This document shows, piece after piece, positions 1 to 7,480 of a stretch of 15,469 nt of DNA. Origin of the DNA: an uncultured Erysipelotrichaceae bacterium (GTDB lineage Bacteria; Bacillota_I; Bacilli_A; Erysipelotrichales; Erysipelotrichaceae). The notes below the pieces were generated by a model, which ran no database searches, was not told where the DNA came from, and was given only the letters and a program-made list of their open reading frames with translations. Location: NCBI GenBank assembly GCA_946621045.1, contig CAMOOA010000016.1, forward strand, positions 1 through 15,469, given 5' to 3'. Position 1 is the stretch's first letter. Each line of letters opens with the position of its first letter. Position numbers and translations under genes: made by a program.

Positions 1-1
1 A

Positions 2-27
2 GCCGATAGTCATGCGGGATTATCGGC
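2..27. repeat. Short inverted repeat at left edge
   Basis: GCCGATA (2-8) and TATCGGC (21-27) form a 7-bp stem with a 12-nt loop. No T-run follows directly, so this is not a clear terminator. The rest of 1-78 holds no recognisable gene. One frame stops at 7-9 (TAG), and the other two run open into the hairpin downstream. An upstream plus-strand gene probably ends at or before this point. Confidence 0.3.
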
Positions 28-78
28 CTGTAAAAGTTTTGGTGAATTATTCAGGAAGAACTATATTTCAAAACGAAC

Positions 79-116
79 TCACTGCGGGAGATTCTGATCC
101 TGCAGTGATTTTTTTT
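79..116 (+). terminator. Rho-independent terminator of the upstream unit
   Basis: TCACTGC (79-85) pairs with GCAGTGA (102-108). Inner GG/CC pairs extend the stem past a one-base bulge. Eight T residues follow (109-116), and after GAAA comes a second run of eight T (121-128). The orientation fits the end of a plus-strand transcript entering from the left, so the surface operon starting at 212 is probably transcribed on its own. Confidence 0.8.
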
Positions 117-177
117 GAAATTTTTTTTGTTTTCCGCGGGGGATTTTGATTCGGGCAGGCAATAAGGAAAGGTGTGA

Positions 178-193
178 TGCGCAAAGCTGCGCA
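178..193 (+). promoter_or_regulatory. 5'-leader hairpin before the first operon gene
   Basis: Two copies of the self-complementary hexamer TGCGCA flank AAGC, giving a 6-bp stem with a 4-nt loop. It ends 8 nt before the AGGAG ribosome site at 201-205, so it could modulate translation of the first gene. I found no convincing -35/-10 pair between 117 and 177, so the operon promoter is not assigned. Confidence 0.3.
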
Positions 194-211
194 GCGGGAA
201 AGGAGAATGAA

Positions 212-1348
212 ATGAACTTACTGCGATTCAAACGCACAGCCGCAGTGATCCTTGCGGTGCTGGCATTATGTCCGCGCAGTCCGGTTCAGGCAGAAGGCGA
301 CAACATAACGACCGTCAATCACATCGGCACCGGCAATGTCTCGCTCAGTCTGAATGAATTCCGGCTCAACGCGGAGGGAGAGGAGGAGCCGATTGAAGGA
401 AACAGCGACCGGCGCATTGTGCTTCCGGGGGAGACCGTATCCAAGATTTCAAAAATCACCGTAAACGGTCAGAAATCCTGGATCCGCGCAAAGGTGCTGA
501 CGGAAGGGGACAGCCGGATCACGGCGCTGAGCCCGTCCTGGGTGACGCTGTATGAAGACGGGACGTGGGTGAACAAAGGAGAGTACTGGTACTACACAAA
601 ACCGGTGGATCACGGAGAGACGGTCCGCTTCACGAAGGAGGTGAAGATTCCGCATGATCTTGAGATCCCGGACGCGGTCTTTAACGTCATTCTGTGGGCG
701 GATGCCGTCCAGTATGACAACTTCAGCCCGAATTTCAGCGCGGATGATCCCTGGTTCGGAACGGTGATCGAAGAATCGGTCTACGAAACATTCCGCTACC
801 GTGATCCCGGCGATGCCCATTTCTTCGTGAGTTATGAAGGAGGCGCCCAGGGTCTGATCGCTAATACGGAAGACCTGTTTCACAACTTTGCGGTTCTGAT
901 GCCCGGAGATCACGTCAGCGACAGCCTTGTGATCGGAAACGGCTATACCCAGCCGGTCCGTCTGTTCTTCCGGATCGAAGCGACCGGCGAGGAGGAAAAA
1001 CTCGCACGGCAGATCCGGCTGAATATTCACGCCGGAGAGACAACCGTATTTTCCGGTACGCTTGCGGATGCGATGAATGAGATCTATCTCGCCTGGATGA
1101 CACCGAACTGGACAGCTGTGCTGACCTATGATCTGGATGTCCCGGAAGAGCTGAAAAATGAATTCTCACTGACAGATACCTCCGACCGGTGGATCTTCCG
1201 GGCGGAACTCAGTCCGGCAAGACGCATCATTCCGAACACCGGCGATACGGAGAATCTCGCAAAATACGCCGCCGGTCTGATTCTTTCCGTACTGGCTGCG
1301 GTTACGGCCGCGGCGGTTCTGCGGAAGGCGCGGAGGAAAGAGGAATGA
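212..1348 (+). CDS. Sortase-anchored surface protein (IPNTG), TasA-operon type
   Basis: A 378-residue exported wall protein. The ATG at 212 is preferred over upstream in-frame starts because AGGAG (201-205) lies 6 nt before it and a clean Sec signal peptide follows (hydrophobic core about 11-21, likely cleavage after VQA). The C-terminus is a sorting signal: IPNTGD, then a hydrophobic segment (LILSVLAAVTAAAV) and a basic tail (RKARRKEE), which is LPXTG with Ile for Leu. The ectodomain looks like two beta-sandwich halves, each with a PGE or PGD turn (VLPGETVSK near 70; LMPGDHVSD near 230). It lacks the AYFS-type SipW signal, so ordinary signal peptidase probably cleaves it. It is the first of five coupled genes and overlaps the next by 4 nt. 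Inferred role: covalent wall anchor for the fibre or complex made by its neighbours. No sortase gene is in the window. Confidence 0.8.
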   Translation: MNLLRFKRTAAVILAVLALCPRSPVQAEGDNITTVNHIGTGNVSLSLNEFRLNAEGEEEPIEGNSDRRIVLPGETVSKISKITVNGQKSWIRAKVLTEGDSRITALSPSWVTLYEDGTWVNKGEYWYYTKPVDHGETVRFTKEVKIPHDLEIPDAVFNVILWADAVQYDNFSPNFSADDPWFGTVIEESVYETFRYRDPGDAHFFVSYEGGAQGLIANTEDLFHNFAVLMPGDHVSDSLVIGNGYTQPVRLFFRIEATGEEEKLARQIRLNIHAGETTVFSGTLADAMNEIYLAWMTPNWTAVLTYDLDVPEELKNEFSLTDTSDRWIFRAELSPARRIIPNTGDTENLAKYAAGLILSVLAAVTAAAVLRKARRKEE

Positions 1349-1851
1349 ACAGGAACCGTTCGCTTCCTGCATGCATATTGCGGGACGCGCTGGTAATCAG
1401 CACCTGTGTTCTCTCGCTCTGCGGGGCGGTATTCCTTGTCCCGCAGCTGCGCGGTCTGAAAATGTATGCCGTGACTTCGGGGTCCATGGAGCCGGCAATT
1501 CCGGAGGGAGCACTGATCCTGGTGGATCCTGCGGAACGCACGCCGGAGGTCGGCGCTGTCATGACCTACCGGCTGGGCGGAAATGATCAGGGGATGACCG
1601 TGACACACCGCGTTCATGAGATCCGGCCGAACGGAACCCTTCTCATGAAGGGAGATGCCAACACGGCGCCGGACCTCAATGTTATTTCGCCGGACTGTCT
1701 GATCGGAACGGTTGTTTCGTCGATACCCCGGCTTGGTTTCCTGCAGAGTGCGAAGTCTCTGCGGTTCGGATTTGTATGCATGTCCGTCCTGTGTATGGCG
1801 GGATGGCTCGCCGCAGATCTGGTGAATTACAGAAAAGGAGAAAACGAATGA
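1345..1851 (+). CDS. sipW: Signal peptidase I, SipW/ER type
   Basis: A 168-residue membrane peptidase that removes signal peptides from a dedicated set of exported proteins. Visible motifs: an N-terminal membrane segment (about 13-33), SGSMEP with the catalytic Ser47, VTHRV with His88 in place of the bacterial Lys (the ER/SipW hallmark), and KGDANTAPD at 102-110 carrying the conserved Gly-Asp. A second hydrophobic segment (about 141-160) ends the protein. The ATG at 1345 overlaps the previous stop (ATGA) and has GGAGG/GAGGA upstream. The two following genes encode proteins with SipW-type signals, the usual pairing. The family assignment is firm; the symbol follows the Bacillus tasA operon by analogy. 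Confidence 0.9.
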   Translation: MNRNRSLPACILRDALVISTCVLSLCGAVFLVPQLRGLKMYAVTSGSMEPAIPEGALILVDPAERTPEVGAVMTYRLGGNDQGMTVTHRVHEIRPNGTLLMKGDANTAPDLNVISPDCLIGTVVSSIPRLGFLQSAKSLRFGFVCMSVLCMAGWLAADLVNYRKGENE

Positions 1852-2642
1852 TAAAAAAGCATGTCATTGCGATTGCGGTACTTGCCGCACTGGTATCCGG
1901 GGCAGCCGCAGGAAGCGGCCAGTCCCGCATTGAATCAACATCTGCGTACTTCAGCGACCGGGAGGCGCATACAAACACCTACACGTTCGGTGACATCACC
2001 GCAGACGGAACAGAAACGGAATGGAATCCGGATTCCGCCATTCATGTTCTTCCGTGTGAAAAAATCCGGAAGAACCCGCAGATCGTCAATACCGGCGTGA
2101 ACGCCGCGGCAGTATTCATTGTGCTGGACAGCCCTGCGCTTTCCAATGTCCGGATTGCCCAGCCGGACGGTACCTACCGCACGGAAGAAAAATCGGAAGT
2201 GTGGCAGTACCTGAAGAAAAACGGGGAAGAAGGCTTTGATGAAAACTGGAAGCTTCTGGAAACATCCGTTCTGGAAAACGGCGCGGTGCGCCGTGTCTTC
2301 GGCTACCAGAAGGCACTGCCCGGCAGAAACGGGGAGGAATTTTCAAAGACATCGCCGCTGTTTGATTACATCCGGGCGGTGAATTATGTGGAAGGATCCG
2401 TCCCGGGTACCTCGGGCGGAATCGAGGTTCGCTTTCTTGCCATCCAGGCAGAACATCTGACGCTTGAGGGCGGGATGATGACGACCGAAGAAAACACGCG
2501 GCAGATGTCGGAGGATACGCTGCGGAAGATCTGGAAGATTGTTTCTGCGAATGCGGATTACACGCAGTTCCCGGAAGCGGATGTTTCCAACAAGCTTGAT
2601 CTTCACGGAAACAGCCGGACGGAAAAGGAGAACGGAGAATGA
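1848..2642 (+). CDS. SipW-cognate secreted protein, TasA/camelysin-like
   Basis: A 264-residue exported protein with a SipW-class signal: basic start MIKK, hydrophobic core, then STSAYFSDRE (30-39) with N-T and FGD motifs just after. This matches the AYFSD...N.F..G consensus of TasA, CalY and camelysin. Cleavage is likely after TSA. The mature part has the family's KNPQIVNTG block (near 75-83) followed by a beta strand (AAAVFIVLDSP). The ATG at 1848 overlaps the sipW stop by ATGA and has AAGGAG upstream. It ends in a short charged tail with no anchor, so it is secreted or assembled on the surface. Inferred role: fibre or matrix subunit processed by the neighbouring SipW peptidase. Confidence 0.82.
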   Translation: MIKKHVIAIAVLAALVSGAAAGSGQSRIESTSAYFSDREAHTNTYTFGDITADGTETEWNPDSAIHVLPCEKIRKNPQIVNTGVNAAAVFIVLDSPALSNVRIAQPDGTYRTEEKSEVWQYLKKNGEEGFDENWKLLETSVLENGAVRRVFGYQKALPGRNGEEFSKTSPLFDYIRAVNYVEGSVPGTSGGIEVRFLAIQAEHLTLEGGMMTTEENTRQMSEDTLRKIWKIVSANADYTQFPEADVSNKLDLHGNSRTEKENGE

Positions 2643-3235
2643 GAATCAGGCGCATGCACAGATTCACACAGGCGATGATCCTGGCCGGAATGACCTGGCT
2701 GATCGGTACGGGAAGCGCATCGCTTACCTCCGCCTACCTGTCTTCCCGTGAGATGGCAGTGAATGATACAGGCTTTGCGGATAATGTCATCCGCATCGAA
2801 GAGCCGGATTTTGACCCGAATACAAAAACGGGTCCCGGCACAACGGTTTACCCCAAGCGGGTATTCCTGAAAAACACCGGAACGGTTCCGGTGTTCGCAC
2901 GGGTCCGCATCGCGTTTTCGGATCCGTATGCAGAGAAATGCACTAGTTTCACTAACAGTACGGGTACCTTTGCGGCCTCTGATCTCGGCAGGCACCTTCC
3001 CTCCGGCTGGACAGGCGGAGAGGACGGGTATTACTACTGCACGGATCCGCTGCCTCCCAATGCGGCCACGGCGGATCTGATCACGAGCGCCGCGACAGTG
3101 TTTCAGGACGCTGTCGGACCGGCAGACTATGAGATTTATGTCCGGGCAGAGAGTATTCAGACGGTGTTTCCGCGTGAAGGAGACGGCCGCAATGTTTCGT
3201 GGAAAGACGCCTGGACGTCTCAGATAACACGATAA
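2639..3235 (+). CDS. Second SipW-cognate secreted protein, TasA-like
   Basis: A 198-residue paralogue-like partner of the preceding gene. It has a basic N-terminus, a hydrophobic core (about 12-27) and a SipW-type junction LTSAYLSSRE (29-38) followed by an Asn-rich strand. The mature protein has the family-like block YPKRVFLKNTGTVPVFARVR (about 72-91). The ATG at 2639 overlaps the previous stop (ATGA) and follows AAGGAG; Met6 is a possible alternative start. The stop TAA (3233-3235) overlaps the ribosome site of the next gene. It is more diverged from the TasA core than its neighbour. Inferred role: accessory or minor fibre subunit, or a TapA-like assembly partner. Confidence 0.75.
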   Translation: MRIRRMHRFTQAMILAGMTWLIGTGSASLTSAYLSSREMAVNDTGFADNVIRIEEPDFDPNTKTGPGTTVYPKRVFLKNTGTVPVFARVRIAFSDPYAEKCTSFTNSTGTFAASDLGRHLPSGWTGGEDGYYYCTDPLPPNAATADLITSAATVFQDAVGPADYEIYVRAESIQTVFPREGDGRNVSWKDAWTSQITR

Positions 3236-3245
3236 GGAGACTGCT

Positions 3246-6200
3246 ATGAAATACATGAAAACAATGATGCGAGTGATGCTGGCGAGCCTGGTTCTGCTGT
3301 GTTCGTCAGGCACGGTGCACGCAGAAGAACCGGAGGAGGTATCCCCTCCGCCGGCTGCCGAATCTGCGGCGGAAGAAACCGGGGAGACGGAAGAAGAGGT
3401 TCTGATGCCTGAGGATACCGCCGTGCCGGAAGAAACGGTCCTGCCGGAAAGCACAGACGGCCCGCAGGAAGCGGAGCCCGGACCGCAGGAAACACCGGAT
3501 GCCGCGGCGGACGAAGCGGCTGAAGAACCTGCGGAAGCACCGTCAGAGGAAGAACAGCTCTCTGACGAACTTCCAAAGGAGGAACAGCTTCCGGAGGCGC
3601 AGAAGACCCCGGAGTCCCCGCTGCCGGAACCGGAATCTGAGGAGCCGGAAGCGGAAGACCCGGAGATTGAACCGGAGGAACAGACATGGTCGGACCGTCT
3701 GATCGTGATCGGCGGAGAAATCCGTGAACAGGACCATGTGATTTCAGTCTATGAGGATCTTACGCTCCTTGGCTTTGCGGACGGTGACGCCCTGCAGGAA
3801 GGATATGCATATTATTCCGAACATTCTGTTCATGCGGAAGCGGACGGAGTGATCCTTGCGGCGGAAAACGGAAACCTGACGGATGCGCCGAATGAAATCT
3901 CATCGGAGAACAATCCGATCGACCAGCTCCAGCAGCTTCTTGAAGAAGAACCCGCTGTCACAGCCGGGAGAACGCCGCTGATCGCGCTGATTGACACCGG
4001 TGCTCCGAAGGACTGCGCGAATATCGTCTCGGCAGTCTCTGTACTCGGCGACGATCCGTATGATGACAACGGGCACGGCACCAGGATGAGCGAACTGATT
4101 CTGGCGGAGAACCCGTCTGCCCGGATTCTTTCCGTCAAGGCGCTGGATACTGCCGGAAACGGAACGATGTCATCCGTATATGCCGCAATGGAATATGCGA
4201 TCGGGCAGGGCGCGGATATGATTGCGCTGTGCATGTCAGCCTATGTAAGCAATGAGAACCGCATCATCGCGGATGAAATTGAAAAGGCGGCAGAACAGGG
4301 CATCACGGTAGTCGGCGCCGCAGGAAACAATCACCTGAACACAAAGTATTTCATCCCGGCGAACGTAGAAGCGGCAATCATCGCCGCAAGCTGCGATGAA
4401 GCGGGAGAACTGCGTGACTTCTCCAACTGGGGAGATACGGTTGATGCCCTGGTCGTATCCGATTCGACTTCGGAAGCCGCCGCTGTGCTCTGCGGCATTC
4501 TGTCGGGAAACGGAAATGACCTTGCGGCTGCGCTCAAAGATGCGCGTGTATTCTCACGTACCGGAGAGAAGGAAGGCGGAGAGGGTCCGGTTCCCGATCC
4601 TGAAGGGGACGGGGAATTCTCTGCCCAGTGCAATACGTACTTCTACGGAGACGCATACTTCTGGGAGATTCCGTACGGAGAAACCACCACGAAAAATGCG
4701 AAGCTGATTGCCGGATACCAGCAGGAAGTTCTCAATTCACCGACCGACATTGCCAACGGGTATGATGTGCAGTACCAGCAGTATTCCCGTTCCGAGTTTG
4801 TGCCCGGACACGGCTATGCGGTATATGCGGACACGCATAATGAAGCGACGGTATCTTCCTGGGGGTCCGACGTACATGAAACGGATTTCCATGGTTCCTA
4901 CGAGGCGTGGGGACGGTATTTCGATTCGGCGAGGACCTTTACGATCAATGCGAAGACGATTCCGGATTACGGGTATCTCGGCATGATCGTGAGCCAGAAC
5001 AGCGCAGATCTTCCGCCGGAACAGTTTGTCGGAGCGCTGTCGCCGGAACTTACCGCAACCGTGCGGCTCGGGGAAACCGGCAGTATTTACTGGGATGATG
5101 TGCCCGGAATGAATGCGGATTACTGGATGGGTTGGGAGCACACCCTGAGCGGTGAGGGTTACCCGACATTCCGTGTTGATTTCTACTACCAGAATGCCCG
5201 TCCGAAACATAATCTGACGATCCGCTACCTGGAGGAGAAGACGGAAAAGGTGCTTGCCGCCCAGTACGGTCCGACCCAGGTTCTGAAGGATGAACCGTAT
5301 TCGGTTTCTTCCCCGAAGGTATCGGGATATGAGCTGGTCAACGCAAAGGATGCGACCGTAAGCGGAACGATGCCCGATCAGGATCTTGTGCTGACGGTCT
5401 ATTACCGCAAAAAACATAAGATCCTCACAAAGGTGATCAACGGCACGATAACCCTGAACAACGCAATGGAAAAAGCCGGAACGACAGGCGACAGTACCTG
5501 GAAGGCGTCCGGTGCGGTGACGGACATTCCCGCAGGAGAAACCAGGACGATCCGGTATGAAAACCGTCCGGATTATTATCTGGACTATGTGAAGATTGAC
5601 GGAAAAACGGTGGACGGCGAGAAGTATCCGAAGTCGTATACCTTTAAGGATATCCGTGCGGATCATGAGGTGGAAGTCTGTTATGCGCAGGATCCGGTGC
5701 CGGATGATTCCAAGAAAGTGCAGCGGAACGGAACCTACATTGACGGAAAACTGGTGACTTCCGGAGAAGTGCTGACCTATACGGTCAGAGTGAAAAACAC
5801 CTTCAGTTCAACGAAAACATTCCGCGTGGAGGACAAAATTCCCGGCCGCACGGCGTATGTGAAAGATTCCGCCAATGAAGGCGGAAAGCTGGCAGGCGGC
5901 GTACTGAAATGGGAGTTCAACCTGGCGGCCGGAAAGGAAAAGACGCTTTCCTTCCGGATCACCGTTCTTCCGGAGGCGAAGGGAACCATCATAAAAAACA
6001 AAGCGGATGTGTACCTGAACAAACTGAAATTCACGACCAATGAAACAGAAAATCCGGTAATGCCGGACCCTGTAAAGCATGTGGTGAACAGTAAAGGCAA
6101 GGACGTCAACGGCAAAGTGGTGGCAGCTGACAGGGAGGTGACGTACCGCATTACGGTAAAGAATCCGGCGGATAAGGAACTGGAGTTTACGGTGAAGGAT

Positions 6201-7199
6201 CCGGTGGACAAGCGTCAGACCCTGAAACCGGCCTCCATCAGTGACGGCGGCGCCGCAAAGGGAACGGAGATCACCTGGAAGATCCGGATTCCGGCCGGAA
6301 GGGAGCGCACGGTAACCTTTTCGGCAGTGCCGAACGGGTATGAACTGACCATTCCGAACAAAGCAGGTGTTACCGCGGAAGGCTGCAAGGTGATCGAAAC
6401 CAATGAAACGGTCATCTATACGCCTTCGCGGCCTGTCAAACGCGTGACAACCGTAAGCGGAACGGATATCAACGGAAAGGCGATTGCGCAGAACGAGGAA
6501 TTCCTGTACTGGATCACCGTGAAAAATCCTTCTGCCACGGATCGGACCTACTGCGTGAGCGATACCATACCGTCGGTCGTGCAGATTCTTGAAGCGGGGA
6601 CGTATACGGACCGCTTTGAGACCGGCGGAGGCAGTGCGAAGATCAGCGGGCAGAAAGTCACATGGCAGGCGGTTCTTCCGAAAGGAAAGGAAATGAAGTG
6701 CTTTGTGCGCTGCCGGCTGAAGGAAACCGATGTTGCCTTCACAAATCAGGCAGAAGCGGTGACGGACGAAATAGAGATGGAATCCAATGAGGTGCGCAAC
6801 TGGTCGGGCCGCATTATCATCAATGCGGAAATCGAAGAATACTGGGAAGCATATGGGCAGCCTTCCTTCCTGTACGACATTCAGGACGGAACCGGGCAGA
6901 CGTGGCACCGGATGATCATCATCGATCCTTCCACCCGGAAAGGACAGGCAGTGTTTGATATTCCTACGGGCCATGACGCGGATACCTGGAAGATCAATGA
7001 CGAGCCGGGAAGCCGGTACGGCTTTGTCCGTGCGAACCCGGAAAGCAAAAATGTGACCGTATCGAACCGGACTTCATCCGCAGTGATCAAGGAAAGCACA
7101 CCGTGCGGGATTACGCATTATCTGTATCGGATCAGTCAGTGGAACGATACCTCCCATCTTGCGGCGGTGATCAATTCCCTCGAATACCGGAGAAACTGA
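3246..7199 (+). CDS. Giant secreted protein: subtilase-like plus isopeptide domains
   Basis: 1317 residues. AAGGAG 6 nt upstream supports the start. Order of parts: Sec signal peptide (1-26, cleavage after VHA); Glu/Pro-rich acidic stalk (about 27-147); small alpha/beta segment (150-240); compact S8 subtilase-like domain (about 243-420) with Asp250 (IDTG), His277 (NGHGT), Asn361 (AAGNN) and Ser409 in STSEAAAVLCG; a Tyr/Trp-rich region (450-645); a MucBP-like unit (about 655-722); a further unit to 815; three repeats of about 120 residues (823-937, 942-1058, 1064-1183), each with an early Lys, a mid Asp and a late N-x-A, as in isopeptide-forming fimbrial or DUF11-like domains; and a last domain (about 1188-1281) containing GQPSFLYDI. 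There is no sorting motif or membrane tail. Inferred role: adhesive or fibre-associated protein of the SipW system. Protease activity is uncertain. Confidence 0.75.
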   Translation: MKYMKTMMRVMLASLVLLCSSGTVHAEEPEEVSPPPAAESAAEETGETEEEVLMPEDTAVPEETVLPESTDGPQEAEPGPQETPDAAADEAAEEPAEAPSEEEQLSDELPKEEQLPEAQKTPESPLPEPESEEPEAEDPEIEPEEQTWSDRLIVIGGEIREQDHVISVYEDLTLLGFADGDALQEGYAYYSEHSVHAEADGVILAAENGNLTDAPNEISSENNPIDQLQQLLEEEPAVTAGRTPLIALIDTGAPKDCANIVSAVSVLGDDPYDDNGHGTRMSELILAENPSARILSVKALDTAGNGTMSSVYAAMEYAIGQGADMIALCMSAYVSNENRIIADEIEKAAEQGITVVGAAGNNHLNTKYFIPANVEAAIIAASCDEAGELRDFSNWGDTVDALVVSDSTSEAAAVLCGILSGNGNDLAAALKDARVFSRTGEKEGGEGPVPDPEGDGEFSAQCNTYFYGDAYFWEIPYGETTTKNAKLIAGYQQEVLNSPTDIANGYDVQYQQYSRSEFVPGHGYAVYADTHNEATVSSWGSDVHETDFHGSYEAWGRYFDSARTFTINAKTIPDYGYLGMIVSQNSADLPPEQFVGALSPELTATVRLGETGSIYWDDVPGMNADYWMGWEHTLSGEGYPTFRVDFYYQNARPKHNLTIRYLEEKTEKVLAAQYGPTQVLKDEPYSVSSPKVSGYELVNAKDATVSGTMPDQDLVLTVYYRKKHKILTKVINGTITLNNAMEKAGTTGDSTWKASGAVTDIPAGETRTIRYENRPDYYLDYVKIDGKTVDGEKYPKSYTFKDIRADHEVEVCYAQDPVPDDSKKVQRNGTYIDGKLVTSGEVLTYTVRVKNTFSSTKTFRVEDKIPGRTAYVKDSANEGGKLAGGVLKWEFNLAAGKEKTLSFRITVLPEAKGTIIKNKADVYLNKLKFTTNETENPVMPDPVKHVVNSKGKDVNGKVVAADREVTYRITVKNPADKELEFTVKDPVDKRQTLKPASISDGGAAKGTEITWKIRIPAGRERTVTFSAVPNGYELTIPNKAGVTAEGCKVIETNETVIYTPSRPVKRVTTVSGTDINGKAIAQNEEFLYWITVKNPSATDRTYCVSDTIPSVVQILEAGTYTDRFETGGGSAKISGQKVTWQAVLPKGKEMKCFVRCRLKETDVAFTNQAEAVTDEIEMESNEVRNWSGRIIINAEIEEYWEAYGQPSFLYDIQDGTGQTWHRMIIIDPSTRKGQAVFDIPTGHDADTWKINDEPGSRYGFVRANPESKNVTVSNRTSSAVIKESTPCGITHYLYRISQWNDTSHLAAVINSLEYRRN

Positions 7200-7204
7200 G
7201 CAGA

Positions 7205-7236
7205 AAAAAAGAGAATTCGCGCGAATTCTCTTTTTT
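7205..7236. terminator. Perfect palindromic bidirectional terminator
   Basis: GAGAATTCGCGCGAATTCTC (7211-7230) is a perfect 20-nt palindrome, with seven A before it (7204-7210) and six T after it (7231-7236). The fully symmetric span is 32 nt. It can end transcripts from both sides: the surface operon, whose stop lies 5 nt upstream, and minus-strand transcripts from the short ORF or operon on the right. Confidence 0.9.
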
Positions 7237-7255
7237 ACAGTGCGGCGAAAGGAAA

Positions 7256-7381
7256 TCAGAATCGGATTTCCGCGGTCACCTCTTCAATTTCTTCGCTTGT
7301 CAGCGAACGGGATACCTCCCAGTCCAGTACGACCGGCGGTTCCTCTCTGGTGATTTCTGCGTCCATAGTGTTGTTCTCCAT
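7256..7381 (-). CDS. Small acidic protein, unknown function
   Basis: A 41-codon minus-strand ORF (36 codons if it starts at the second Met, 7366). The second start looks better because GGAG lies 9 nt before it, whereas the first ATG sits inside that ribosome site. The product is acidic (Glu-rich) with the core PPVVLDWEVSRSLTSEEIEE and no membrane segment or Cys. I do not recognise it. Support comes from context. A promoter-like sequence (TTGTTT, 16 nt, TAGGAT) lies just upstream, the stop is 19 nt before the palindromic terminator, and nothing else occupies the 245 nt between that terminator and the SDR gene. It could instead be a non-coding tail of the five-gene operon. Confidence 0.45.
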   Translation of the reverse strand: MENNTMDAEITREEPPVVLDWEVSRSLTSEEIEEVTAEIRF

Positions 7382-7408
7382 CCTGTTCTGCTTTGCCTTC
7401 CGCAGAAC

Positions 7409-7436
7409 ATCCTACCGCAAAAAAAATTCAAAACAA
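7409..7436 (-). promoter_or_regulatory. Promoter-like sequence before the 41-codon ORF
   Basis: On the minus strand TTGTTT (7436-7431) is separated by 16 nt from TAGGAT (7414-7409). Eight T residues lie in the spacer. A weak 5-bp stem, TTCAA/TTGAA (7427-7431 with 7440-7444), stands directly before that T-run, so the same stretch could instead act as a poor terminator for the SDR operon. Confidence 0.4.
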
Positions 7437-7480
7437 TGCTTGAAATATCAGGAGGAGAGTGCTTGGGCACCAAACGTGCA

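Noticed and set aside
20..150. Frame open from the left edge through the terminator to 148-150
   Set aside because: It would read through a strong hairpin and two T8 runs, and the encoded Phe-rich tail is an artefact of those T-runs.
449..1030. Minus-strand frame of 193 codons within the first surface gene
   Set aside because: Shadow of a gene with signal peptide, sorting signal and strong ribosome site; no domain features of its own.
3324..3686. Repetitive GA-rich stretch considered as a DNA repeat array
   Set aside because: It encodes the Glu/Pro-rich stalk in frame; the repetition is at the amino-acid composition level, without regular DNA units or spacers as in CRISPR.
5808..6974. Long minus-strand open frame (388 codons) inside the giant surface gene
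   Set aside because: Low-complexity, Arg/His-rich translation with no domain, lying entirely antisense to a well-supported gene with a signal peptide and repeats.
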